Source: CADCVW01 sp964251385
Lineage (GTDB): Bacteria > Pseudomonadota > Alphaproteobacteria > Sphingomonadales > Sphingomonadaceae
Reading direction: 5' to 3'
DNA length: 64,000 bases
Assembly: GCA_964251385.1 (NCBI GenBank)
Contig: CAXUJK010000002.1
Location: 372,001-436,000, forward strand
Below the pieces are notes generated by a model that saw only the letters and a list, made by a program, of their open reading frames with translations, did no database searches and had not been told where the DNA came from. A program made the position numbers and the translations under genes. This document shows positions 1 through 8,084 of the stretch, piece after piece. Numbering within the stretch: the stretch's first letter is position 1; each line of letters begins with the position of its first letter.

Positions 1-1
1 G

Positions 2-1240
2 GCTTATGTGGAGCATCCCGAGGAGCGTCGTCGACCGACAGAGTTGCAGCTTTACGACATCGCCGCGCTGCAACGGCTTTATGGAAGAGATGATGCGTTT
101 GCATCCGGACGCGACAGCTACACTCAGTTTACAGAAACGTCAGGTGCATACACCGGCGGCAATCGCATGTTCGCCATCTGGGACGGCGGTGGGTCCGATA
201 CCATAGATGCGTCCAGCCAGACAAAGGCTGCACTCATCGATCTCAGGCCAGGCTTCTTCTCGTCAATAGGCCCGCAGGCAAGAGTTGACGTTCAGGGTGG
301 TGCGACGCCTGTGATCACAGATGCGGGTCGTTTGAACATCTCGATCGCTTTCGGCGCCTATATCGAGAACGCGGTCGGTACGCCGGAGAATGACCTCATC
401 ATCGGCAATGCCTTGAGCAATCGGCTGGAAGGGGGCGCGGGAAACGATGTCCTCTACGCCGACGGGGATGAGGAAGAAGGCATCCACGATCCTGGCCCCG
501 CCGATTACAGGCGCATTTCGGATGACGACACTTGGGAGCCGCCCGCGGACGTCGCTGCTTTCTTAGCCGACCGAGCGAGCCAGCAAGACACGCTTCTGGG
601 ACGGGCTGGTAGCGATTACCTGCGCGGTGGCCGCGGCAACGACGTGCTTGCCGGCGGAAGCGGAGACGACACGCTCATTGGTGGAGGAGGCGACGATCAG
701 ATCTGGGGCGGTGAGTTAGATGCGACATCGGGCGCGGGCGACGGAAACGACGTTGCCAGTTACTCGAACAGCGCTAGTGCCGTAACGGTACGGCTTGCCG
801 GTAGCGGAGCGGCATTCGGCGCGGTCGTAAGTGGAACCGATGCCGGAACGGACACGCTTCGTTATATCGACGAGATTACGCTGAGTGCTCACCACGACAC
901 CGTGGAAATCGACGGCATGATACCGGTCGGATACCGATTGAAGATCGATCCAAACGGCGGACAAACCGCCGATGCGCTCGATCTGACGGGATCGAACAGT
1001 GCCGTCGCAGTCAAGTCCACCTATTTGGGCTTCAACATCACCGATAGCAGCGGCGGGAGCGGCTTAGTCGAAGTCGTCGGATACCGCATGGCGGTAGTCG
1101 GTTCCGATCATGTCAGAACCACCTTCATCGGCACGGGCACGGGCGTGGCCTTGGGCATGGGCGCGGTGTTCAAGGCAGGCGCTGCGGGAGGCGACTTCAC
1201 CCTAATGGCGGGTGACCATGCGTACGGATACGAAGCGTAA
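2..1240 (+). CDS. Serralysin-like RTX protein, upstream part (cut by window edge; ends at a frameshift)
   Basis: The reading frame is open to the left edge, so the real start and any zinc catalytic domain lie outside. The first visible residues (LYDIAALQRLYG) match the linker that follows the metalloprotease domain in serralysins (peptidase M10). They are followed by the M10 C-terminal region with WDGGGSDTID and IENAVGTPENDLIIGN. RTX nonapeptides (GGAGNDVLY, GGRGNDVLAGGSGDDTLIGGGGDD) come next; they bind calcium and mark type I secretion substrates. The frame stops at a TAA at 1238-1240, but the next frame (-1) carries on in register, so this is most likely one gene with the following CDS. 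No T1SS gene is in view. Confidence 0.75.
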   Translation, partial: AYVEHPEERRRPTELQLYDIAALQRLYGRDDAFASGRDSYTQFTETSGAYTGGNRMFAIWDGGGSDTIDASSQTKAALIDLRPGFFSSIGPQARVDVQGGATPVITDAGRLNISIAFGAYIENAVGTPENDLIIGNALSNRLEGGAGNDVLYADGDEEEGIHDPGPADYRRISDDDTWEPPADVAAFLADRASQQDTLLGRAGSDYLRGGRGNDVLAGGSGDDTLIGGGGDDQIWGGELDATSGAGDGNDVASYSNSASAVTVRLAGSGAAFGAVVSGTDAGTDTLRYIDEITLSAHHDTVEIDGMIPVGYRLKIDPNGGQTADALDLTGSNSAVAVKSTYLGFNITDSSGGSGLVEVVGYRMAVVGSDHVRTTFIGTGTGVALGMGAVFKAGAAGGDFTLMAGDHAYGYEA

Positions 1241-1326
1241 AGGATATTTTCCGACTTACAACCACCGCGCCTGTCGGACTGACACTTGGCGAGCAAGTAG
1301 AGTATCTGAAATCGAACCGCGTCGGC

Positions 1327-3363
1327 ATGACCAACATCGGCGCGGAAGACGAGGTGTATGTGAACGGCATACGCTTCAACGGGAACCGGGTCACATCGCA
1401 GATCGGTGAAGTCGGCTGGTGGTTGGACTATCTCGTCACATCGATCCGGCTGACCGGAAACAGTAGCTACGGAACGGCTTACCCGACCGATGTCTTCGAG
1501 TGGAATGATTATGTTTTTGACGGCCTGACCTATACTCTTGCGTCGATTGCCTATGCTCCCGGAACACACATCGTTCGCGACGTCTCGTATGCGATCGCCG
1601 ATGAAAGTGGGACGGGGCTCATCGGCTTCATGTCCAGGACGGCGACTGGCATCCATACAGAACGCCCGGTAACGCCCGGTTTAGACGGACTGCAGCTCGA
1701 TCCTTTGTCGGGCGCGGACGAAATGCTCGTCGTTGTTGTTAACGGGTTCCTGAACGGCGAAGCCGGCATAACGTTTTCGAACGATCATCTGGCAAATCGG
1801 GCAATTGGTTATGAAGACGACTCTACCAGTCGATTTACGGTCTTTGACGAAGAAAGAAGTATAGGAGGCATTCACTATCAAACGGCGTCGACCTCCCTGC
1901 ATCTCGACGACGCGGGAAACTTTCGCTTCTATGTAGGAGTTGCCCAAGACGTCATCGACGGCGTTCAGGACGGCTATGTCCATGGCGGCGGGCGTTCGGT
2001 CACGGCCGGTAATGCGGCTTTCAACTTCGCAAGCCAGCCGTTCGCTGGCCAAGCGCGCAACTGGGCCGACTACCTCACTGGCGGCAATCACTTGCAAGTC
2101 GCCCCAGGGGGCGGGCCGTTGACGGGTGGTCGTGGTAACGACAGATTACTTGGTTCTTACCTGAACGACACGCTAATTGGTGGCGAGGGAAATGACGAGC
2201 TGCGTGGCGGTGCAGGGGACGACTGGCTCGACGGGAACGGCGGGGCCGATACTTTGTACGGTGACGCCGGCGACGACTTCGCCATCGGCGGCGCGGGCGA
2301 CGACGTCCTGCACGGCGGTGACGGCAACGACGTGATGGGCGGAGAGAGCGGCAACGATCGCCTGGAAGGCGGCTACGGACATGACGCGCTGTACGGCGAC
2401 GCGGGCGCGGATGCCTTGTCGGGCGGCGAAGGCGCCGACTTCCTGCACGGCGGCGACGGCGACGACACGCTGCGGGGCGGCGCGGGTGCCGATCGGCTCG
2501 AGGGCCATGCGGGGGCCGACACGCTTCACGGCGATGCGGGCAACGACTTCGCCGTCGGCGGCGCGGATGACGACGGCCTGTTCGGCGGCGACGGCGACGA
2601 TGTCATGGGCGGCGAGTCCGGCGACGATCGGCTAGCCGGTGACGCGGGACGCGACGCGCTCTTCGGCGACGACGGCAACGACACGATCGGCGGCGGCGCG
2701 GACGAGGATTTCCTGCATGGCGGCGACGGCGACGACGCCGTGAGCGGAGATGGCGGCGACGACCGCCTCGAAGGCCATGGCGGGCGCGATACGCTGAGCG
2801 GCGGCGAGGGCAGCGACTTCGTCATCGGCGGCGCGGACAACGATTTCCTGCATGGCGGTGCCGGCGACGACGTCATGGGTGGCGAGAGCGGCAGCGATCG
2901 GCTGGAAGGCGCGGACGGGCGCGACGCGTTGTACGGCGACGCGGGCAACGACACGATCGTCGGCGGCCTGGGCGCGGACCGGCTGCACGGGGGCGAGGGA
3001 GCGGATGTCTTCGTGTTCGCGTCCGCCGCGGAGTCGACGGGGCTCGGGTTCGACACGATCCTCGACCTGGACGCGGGCGCCGACCGTATCGACCTGTCCG
3101 TCGTCATCGCCGCGATCGACGCGGGCGTGAGCGGGAGCCTGTCCGCCGCGACCTTCGACGGAGATCTGGCGCGCGCGGTCGGGGCGGATCGCCTTGGCGC
3201 CGGGCACGCGTTGACGTTCACGGCGACGGGCGGCGATTTCGCGGGCCGCGTGTTCCTGATCGCGGACGGCAACGGGGAGGCGGGGTACCAGGCGGGCGCG
3301 GACACCGTGATCGAGCTGCAGTCGCCGCCGGCGAGCGTGATCGACCCGGGGCTGTTCATCTAG
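1327..3363 (+). CDS. RTX repeat protein, downstream part of the frameshifted serralysin-like gene
   Basis: This frame is open from 1216, directly after an in-frame stop, so translation fits a -1 shift at about 1237. The first ATG, at 1327, has no visible ribosome binding site, which argues against an independent gene. From that ATG, residues 1-260 form a non-repetitive domain I do not recognise. Residues from about 261 to 555 are RTX nonapeptides of the GGxGxDxLx type. The last 120 residues (GADVFVF to the stop) resemble the C-terminal secretion region of M10 serralysin-type exoproteins. The product would be secreted in one step by a type I system and fold on binding calcium outside the cell. 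Confidence 0.75.
   Translation: MTNIGAEDEVYVNGIRFNGNRVTSQIGEVGWWLDYLVTSIRLTGNSSYGTAYPTDVFEWNDYVFDGLTYTLASIAYAPGTHIVRDVSYAIADESGTGLIGFMSRTATGIHTERPVTPGLDGLQLDPLSGADEMLVVVVNGFLNGEAGITFSNDHLANRAIGYEDDSTSRFTVFDEERSIGGIHYQTASTSLHLDDAGNFRFYVGVAQDVIDGVQDGYVHGGGRSVTAGNAAFNFASQPFAGQARNWADYLTGGNHLQVAPGGGPLTGGRGNDRLLGSYLNDTLIGGEGNDELRGGAGDDWLDGNGGADTLYGDAGDDFAIGGAGDDVLHGGDGNDVMGGESGNDRLEGGYGHDALYGDAGADALSGGEGADFLHGGDGDDTLRGGAGADRLEGHAGADTLHGDAGNDFAVGGADDDGLFGGDGDDVMGGESGDDRLAGDAGRDALFGDDGNDTIGGGADEDFLHGGDGDDAVSGDGGDDRLEGHGGRDTLSGGEGSDFVIGGADNDFLHGGAGDDVMGGESGSDRLEGADGRDALYGDAGNDTIVGGLGADRLHGGEGADVFVFASAAESTGLGFDTILDLDAGADRIDLSVVIAAIDAGVSGSLSAATFDGDLARAVGADRLGAGHALTFTATGGDFAGRVFLIADGNGEAGYQAGADTVIELQSPPASVIDPGLFI
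2191..3000 (+). repeat. Three 270-bp tandem super-repeats inside the RTX region
   Basis: Marker segments recur at exact 270-bp steps: the codons for DVMGGESG begin near 2332, 2602 and 2872, and the GGAGDD/GGADDD/GGADND segments lie at about 2281, 2551 and 2821. Each unit codes for ten nonapeptides (90 residues). The copies differ at many bases, so the duplication is not recent. Confidence 0.8.
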
Positions 3364-3482
3364 CCGGCCCGCCCGACGCCAAGCGAATCCGTTTGCAGTG
3401 CGCGCCGGATGCGCCCACTCCCTTCATCTTGCGCCGAGCGTCCCGTGCAGGCCGCTCGCGCCGGACCTTGAGGACCCCTCGC

Positions 3483-3698
3483 ATGAGCAATTCGGAAGAC
3501 TATCAGGCCAAGGCGGCCGAAACATTGGTCGCGATCGGGGAGGCCAAGACGGAAGCCGAGCGCGTGCGGTTGAAGCGCGCGCACGGCGTGTACCTCAAGC
3601 TGTCGACGCACGACGCGGAAGCCGCTGCAAGAGCCGCCGCGCGGCCGGAACCCAAGAAATCGGCCAAGAAGAATTACGGCACGGGGCTCTTCAAGTAA
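3483..3698 (+). CDS. Small charged helical protein of unknown function
   Basis: A 71-residue product starting MSNSEDYQAKAAETL, rich in Ala, Lys, Glu and Arg and probably mostly helical, with a lysine-rich tail (KKSAKKNYGTGLFK). The start at 3483 is chosen because TGAGGA lies about 8 bases upstream; a frame extension to 3393 has no such site. No signal peptide or membrane segment is visible. I do not recognise a function. It sits 51 bases before the PAP2 gene on the same strand. Confidence 0.6.
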   Translation: MSNSEDYQAKAAETLVAIGEAKTEAERVRLKRAHGVYLKLSTHDAEAAARAAARPEPKKSAKKNYGTGLFK

Positions 3699-3749
3699 AA
3701 AGACTTGGTCAAGTAGGAGCGCAAGGCCGGGCGGCTCGTTGAGGCGGGT

Positions 3750-4382
3750 ATGAGCGATATTCTGGACGACATTCCGCCCGCGCCGGACGACGCGACGGTC
3801 GTGGAAAAGGCGGACGTGGCGGTCGCGCGGGCGGTCGCGCCCGTCAGCCGCACCCCCGTCATGCGCGCGCTCGGCACGTTGAGCGAGGTCGGCGACCAGC
3901 CGCAGATGCGGGTGCTGTGCGCGGGCGTGATCGCGTGGGGGCTGGTCCGGGGCGACGCGCGGCTGACGCGGACCGGAGTGCGGATGCTCGTGGCGCACAG
4001 CGTCGCGACCGAGCTGAAGAGCCTGATCAAGCACCGCGTCGACCGCACGCGCCCGACGGTGCTGGTCGAGGAAGGGCGCTACGCGATGGCGCAGGGAACA
4101 AGCCGCGAGCACGACGAGTCGAGCTTTCCGTCCGGGCACACGGCGGGGGCGGTCGCGGTCGCGGCGGCGGTGGCGCGGGAGTATCCGGAGGCAGGTCCCG
4201 CGGCCTATGCGGCGGCGGCGGCGGTCGCGTTGCTGCAGATCCCGCGCTGCACGCATTATGCGAGCGACGTGGCGGCGGGTGCGGTGGTGGGACTGGTCGC
4301 CGCGGCGGGCGTGAACGCGGCGACCGACGTCGCCGCCAAGTACATTGAAGATCGGAATGAGGGAGCGGCCCCCGCGCCGTGA
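3750..4382 (+). CDS. PAP2-family phosphatase
   Basis: A 210-residue protein with the full phosphatidic acid phosphatase type 2 signature: KHRVDRTRP (94-102), PSGHT (127-131) and RCTHYASD (166-173). These hold the phosphate-binding Lys/Arg residues and the catalytic His residues. Hydrophobic stretches at about 57-70, 130-165 and 175-190 fit a membrane enzyme. Members dephosphorylate lipid phosphates or undecaprenyl pyrophosphate; the substrate cannot be told from sequence. A dedicated uppP lies elsewhere in the window. Confidence 0.85.
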   Translation: MSDILDDIPPAPDDATVVEKADVAVARAVAPVSRTPVMRALGTLSEVGDQPQMRVLCAGVIAWGLVRGDARLTRTGVRMLVAHSVATELKSLIKHRVDRTRPTVLVEEGRYAMAQGTSREHDESSFPSGHTAGAVAVAAAVAREYPEAGPAAYAAAAAVALLQIPRCTHYASDVAAGAVVGLVAAAGVNAATDVAAKYIEDRNEGAAPAP

Positions 4383-4524
4383 TCACTGGACGTTGGGGGG
4401 AACGCCGTGAACGCGGGGGCCTGAGCGTCCTGCCGGAGGAGGGGGAATGGCAGTCCGCTATTCGTCAAGTCGTTGAAGATCGAGTAGCGACCCTCCTTCA
4501 AGCTCTTTGAACCCGCAAAACGTC

Positions 4525-4559
4525 TTAAACCATTATTTAAGTTAAGCAAACTGGTTTAA
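4525..4559. repeat. AT-rich inverted repeat between convergent genes
   Basis: Arms TTAAACCA (4525-4532) and TGGTTTAA (4552-4559) are perfect complements around a 19-base AT-rich spacer. The element sits in the roughly 200-bp gap between the PAP2 gene and the minus-strand Crp-like gene. It could act as a bidirectional terminator or a binding site; nothing else is seen in the gap. Confidence 0.4.
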
Positions 4560-4583
4560 TTTCGATGCGAAACCGAATTGGAG

Positions 4584-5300
4584 TTATTTGAGCGGGCCGA
4601 TGAGCCGAGCATACTCTTCTTCGGACCGGCCGTATGCGTCGCCCGCAAACTCCTCCAGCCCCGCGCGGTCGCGGATCGTCAGCCAGCCGCGGTCCGCGCG
4701 GATCAGGCGATTGCCCTCCAGAACGTGCAGCGCGGTGGTGACGCTGGGCCTGCGCACCGCGAGCATCAGCGACAGGAATTCGTGCGTCAGCTGGATATCG
4801 TTGCCGTCCACGCGGTCATGGACCATCAGCAACCAGCGCGCGCAGCGTTCGTCGACCTGGTGGATCGCGTTCGACAAAGCGGTGTAAGCGGTCTGCGTAG
4901 TCAGCGTCTGCAGGTAGTAACCGAACAGGGTTCGCATTGAGGGGCTGGCATCGAACGCGGCGCGAAAGGCGGGCACGGGCATGCGGTATCCCGAGCCCGC
5001 GATCTGGACGATGAACTGGTACGGAGCCGCGTCGACGCCGAGCATCGCCGATGCGGGGGCCAGGCCATCGCGTCCGAACAGTCCCGCCTCGACGCGGTGA
5101 CCCTCGGGTGAAACCGCGATGATCGATGCGACACCGGTTTCGAAAAACCAGACGTGGTCGAACGGCACCTTCGGCTCGACGAGAACGGCACCGCGGAGAA
5201 GTTCCACCGCCTCCAGATGCGGAGACAGCAGCGCGAAGTCGGCAAGAGGGAGCGAGGAGAGCAGGATGTTGCGAACGGTGGACAGGACGGAACCGTGCAT
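4584..5300 (-). CDS. Crp/Fnr-family transcriptional regulator (divergent member)
   Basis: A 238-residue protein with an N-terminal cNMP-binding-type beta barrel (about 15-130) and a C-terminal winged HTH (about 150-220; LTHEFLSLMLAVRRPSVTTAL is the recognition region). The barrel lacks the conserved cAMP-contact set of E. coli CRP and has no Fnr cysteine cluster, so the ligand is unknown. It is the most diverged of four neighbouring regulators and is transcribed away from the other three. The ATG at 5300 was chosen because the protein begins directly at the usual N-terminal helix. Confidence 0.85.
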   Translation of the reverse strand: MHGSVLSTVRNILLSSLPLADFALLSPHLEAVELLRGAVLVEPKVPFDHVWFFETGVASIIAVSPEGHRVEAGLFGRDGLAPASAMLGVDAAPYQFIVQIAGSGYRMPVPAFRAAFDASPSMRTLFGYYLQTLTTQTAYTALSNAIHQVDERCARWLLMVHDRVDGNDIQLTHEFLSLMLAVRRPSVTTALHVLEGNRLIRADRGWLTIRDRAGLEEFAGDAYGRSEEEYARLIGPLK

Positions 5301-5512
5301 GCGGGCGCTTTCGTACGAACGCGGGGCGCGTCGCTGACGGGGGAGAGCAGAACCGATCGCCGTCGACTAACCACATGGACGCCCGGGCGTCCAGCAAGGC
5401 ATCACTAACTTTTGTGTTCCTGATCCACTATAAAATGTTTCATTATACAGGGTTAGGGTCAACCTCTATACTGGTATAAAGCAGCAGCCGACGCTTGGGC
5501 TAAACCAGATTA
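5301..5512. promoter_or_regulatory. Divergent promoter region between Crp-like genes
   Basis: This 212-bp gap is clearly more AT-rich than its surroundings from about 5400 to 5485. It contains the palindrome TATAC-TG-GTATA at 5467-5478 and several TATA-like stretches. Both flanking genes encode Crp/Fnr-type regulators, which usually bind short dyads, so autoregulation from here is a reasonable inference. No exact CRP or FNR consensus was found. Confidence 0.4.
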
Positions 5513-5523
5513 GTGTCCCAAGC
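5493..5523 (+). promoter_or_regulatory. Inverted repeat enclosing the GTG start of the next gene
   Basis: GCTTGGG (5493-5499) and CCCAAGC (5517-5523) are perfect complements with a 17-base spacer that contains the GTG at 5513-5515. No purine-rich ribosome binding site is visible upstream. In RNA this could form a hairpin presenting the start codon in its loop, or mark that the true start differs. Confidence 0.35.
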
Positions 5524-6277
5524 CCTGATCCAGAAGCTGGAAAGTTTCACCGTACTCGACGATGCCGATCGCGAGGCGCTCGCCGCCTTGTCGGCGGGCG
5601 CGCGCAGTTATCGCGCGGGCGAGGATCTGGTGCAGGAAGGCGAGAGGCCCGAATGCGTGTTCCTGCTGACCGAAGGATGGGCGTGCCGGTACAAGATGCT
5701 GCCCGACGGCCAGCGGCAGATCCTGGCGTACATGCTGCCCGGCGACACGTGCGACATCTTCAACCATTCGATCGACCGCATGGACCATTCGATCGGCGCG
5801 ATGGGGCCGTGCAAGGCGGTGTCCGTGCCGCAGGCCGACATGATGGAGGCGATCGCGCGCTTCCCGACCATCGCGCACGCACTGTACCGTACCACGATCG
5901 TGGACGGGTCGACGTCGCGCGAATGGCTGCTCAACATCGGCCAGCGCGACGGGTTCTCGCGGACCGCGCATCTGTTCAGCGAACTGCTGCTGCGCATGGG
6001 GGCGATCGGGCTGGTGACGGACGATTGCTTCGGTATGCCGTGCACGCAGACCGATCTGGCGGACACGATGGGGCTGACGCCGGTCTACGTGAACCGGACG
6101 CTGCAACGCATGCGCGCCGAGGGGCTGATCGTGCTCAAGCGGCGCACGCTGACGATCCTCGACCCCGAACGGCTGATCGCGGCGAGCGCGTTCACGCCGG
6201 CGTACCTGCATCTGGTTGGCCGCGAGGGTGGGATCACGCGCATGGTCGCGCCCGATCGGCCGAAAAAACTTAATTAG
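5513..6277 (+). CDS. Crp/Fnr-family transcriptional regulator (tandem copy 1)
   Basis: A 254-residue regulator with a cNMP-binding-type sensor domain (about 15-125; GQRQILAYMLPGD in the phosphate-cassette region) and a Crp-type HTH (about 150-225; TQTDLADTMGLTPVYVNRTL). It is closely related to the next gene: LIQKLESFTVLDD against LIRKLETFSELED, and similar HTHs. No cysteine cluster for an Fe-S centre is present, and the signal is unknown. The start is a GTG without a clear ribosome binding site; an internal start is possible but would remove the conserved first helix. Confidence 0.85.
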   Translation: MSQALIQKLESFTVLDDADREALAALSAGARSYRAGEDLVQEGERPECVFLLTEGWACRYKMLPDGQRQILAYMLPGDTCDIFNHSIDRMDHSIGAMGPCKAVSVPQADMMEAIARFPTIAHALYRTTIVDGSTSREWLLNIGQRDGFSRTAHLFSELLLRMGAIGLVTDDCFGMPCTQTDLADTMGLTPVYVNRTLQRMRAEGLIVLKRRTLTILDPERLIAASAFTPAYLHLVGREGGITRMVAPDRPKKLN

Positions 6278-6310
6278 TACAATGGCTAAAACTAAACTAC
6301 AGCAACTCGG

Positions 6311-7135
6311 ATGGCGCTCAAAGCACTTTCCGAGGGCAATCCGCTCATCCGCAAGCTTGAGACGTTTTCCGAACTCGAGGACGACGACAAGGCGGTGTTG
6401 CGCGCGCTGACCGCGCATCCGCGCAGCTACCGGTCCGGTCAGGACCTGATCCGCGAAGGCGATCGGCCGGACCACGTCTTCCTGCTGATGCAAGGGTGGG
6501 CGCAACGCTACAAGATCCTGCCGTCGGGCGCGCGCCAGATCCTGGCCTATTTGCTGCCGGGCGATTTCTGCGACATCCACATCTTCGTGTTGAAGACGAT
6601 GGATCACAGCATCGCGCTGCTCAACGACGCCAAGGTCGTCGCGGTGCCCGCGCAGGACATGCTCGACCTGATGACCGACCATCCGCGCATCGAGCGCGCC
6701 TTGTGGTGGGCAACGCTGGTCGACGAGGCAATCCTGCGCGAATGGCTGACCAGCATGGGGCAGCGGGACGCGTTTCCGCGCATCGCGCATCTGCTCGTTG
6801 AATTGTGGCTGCGCATGCGGTCGATCGGGCTGGCCCCCGACGACATGCTGTCGCTGCCGCTGACGCAGACCGATCTGGGCGACGCGCTGGGGCTGACCCC
6901 CGTGCACGTCAACCGCACGCTGCAGCGGCTGCGCGCCGACGGGCTGATCACGCTGCACCGCAAGCAGCTGACCGTGCACGACCCCAGGAAGCTGATGGAA
7001 TTATGCGCGTTCGAACCCAATTACCTGCACCTCGATTTCGAGGGAGTGATGATGCCGCGCTGGCGGCAGGGGCGGTACGAGTTGCCCGCGGTTCCGGCGC
7101 ATCCGTTGGCGCTGGCAGCGACCGGAACGGGCTGA
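6311..7135 (+). CDS. Crp/Fnr-family transcriptional regulator (tandem copy 2)
   Basis: A 274-residue paralogue of the gene 33 bases upstream, sharing the sensor segment RQILAYLLPGDFCDI and the HTH core TQTDLGDALGLTPVHVNRTL. It carries a C-terminal extension of about 30 residues rich in Pro and Ala that the other copies lack. Tight spacing suggests joint transcription with copy 1. Local duplication followed by divergence is the likely origin; the targets are not known. Confidence 0.85.
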   Translation: MALKALSEGNPLIRKLETFSELEDDDKAVLRALTAHPRSYRSGQDLIREGDRPDHVFLLMQGWAQRYKILPSGARQILAYLLPGDFCDIHIFVLKTMDHSIALLNDAKVVAVPAQDMLDLMTDHPRIERALWWATLVDEAILREWLTSMGQRDAFPRIAHLLVELWLRMRSIGLAPDDMLSLPLTQTDLGDALGLTPVHVNRTLQRLRADGLITLHRKQLTVHDPRKLMELCAFEPNYLHLDFEGVMMPRWRQGRYELPAVPAHPLALAATGTG

Positions 7136-7228
7136 CGGTACGCTCGCGGACGCTGAGCTTAACAATTGTAAGTCGTGCTAACCGGGTCCGCCCGCGCTTC
7201 CCGCGGAGGTTCGCGCGAAGGGCTTCGG

Positions 7229-8023
7229 ATGAACTGGTCGCAACGCCCGATGGCAACACCGTTCTTCGCACGGCTGCGACGTTCGCCCGCGGTCGGGCCG
7301 ATCGAGCTGGCCGCGCTGGCCGCGCTGCCCGTCGAGATACGCGCGTTCGCGCCGCACGCAGGACTGGCCGTCGAAGGTCAGCGTGTTGAGCGCATCCACG
7401 TCCTGCTCGACGGCTGGGCGGCGCGCGCGAAAATCCTGGAGAACGGATCGCGGCAGATCCCTGCTTTGTTCATCCCCGGGGACGTGTGCGACCTCGACGC
7501 GCTGCAGTTCGGGCGCGGCCACTGCGGCGTGATTGCGCTGACGCGCTGCACCGCCGCGTTGCTGCCGCGCGAGCCCTTGCTGGAGCTTCTCGACCGGCAC
7601 CGGGCCTTGCGCGACGCGTTCGCGCGCATGGTCGCGACCGAGCTGGCGGGCGCGATGCAGTGGACGGTGTGTCTGGGCCGCCGGTCCGCGCGCGAGCGGC
7701 TGGCGCATCTGTTGTGCGAGATGTGCCTGCGTCTCGAAGCCGCGGGGCTCGCCAGGGACCGGGCCTGCGCCTTTCCGCTGACGCAGGAGGAGATCGCGGA
7801 CGTGCTCGGCCTGACCGCGGTGCACGTCAACCGCACGCTGCAGGCGTTGCGCGGCGACGGGCTCATTCACCTGCGCGAACAGCGGCTGACGATCGCCGAC
7901 TGGGCGGCGTTGCGGCGGGAGAGCGGGTTCGATCCGGCCTACCTCCATCTGGCCGACGCGCCGCCCGCGCCCGGTGTCGTGCGGGCCATCGCCACGGGCA
8001 CGGAGATGCGGCTGAGCGCCTGA
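7229..8023 (+). CDS. Crp/Fnr-family transcriptional regulator (tandem copy 3, diverged)
   Basis: Third tandem paralogue, about 264 residues, with the same domain plan: sensor (GSRQIPALFIPGDVCDL) and HTH (TQEEIADVLGLTAVHVNRTL). It is clearly more diverged from copies 1 and 2 than they are from each other. The frame is open to an ATG at 7175, but that adds a low-complexity leader with no match to the family; the ATG at 7229 (MNWSQRP) or 7250 is more likely. Its HTH keeps the VNRTLQ segment, so DNA binding is probably retained. Confidence 0.8.
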   Translation: MNWSQRPMATPFFARLRRSPAVGPIELAALAALPVEIRAFAPHAGLAVEGQRVERIHVLLDGWAARAKILENGSRQIPALFIPGDVCDLDALQFGRGHCGVIALTRCTAALLPREPLLELLDRHRALRDAFARMVATELAGAMQWTVCLGRRSARERLAHLLCEMCLRLEAAGLARDRACAFPLTQEEIADVLGLTAVHVNRTLQALRGDGLIHLREQRLTIADWAALRRESGFDPAYLHLADAPPAPGVVRAIATGTEMRLSA

Positions 8024-8084
8024 GATCCTTGCGGCGTCGGGAGGCGCGGCGTAGCTTCGGAGGTTCGCGTCTCGAGGAGTCTTC

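Noticed and set aside
6278..6310. A short ATG frame (MAKTKLQQLG) between tandem copies 1 and 2
   Set aside because: It runs into the next gene in another frame with no similarity and is better explained as chance.
5510..6979. A 489-codon open frame on the minus strand
   Set aside because: It spans two Crp-like genes in antisense and has a His/Gln/Arg-rich composition typical of shadow frames.
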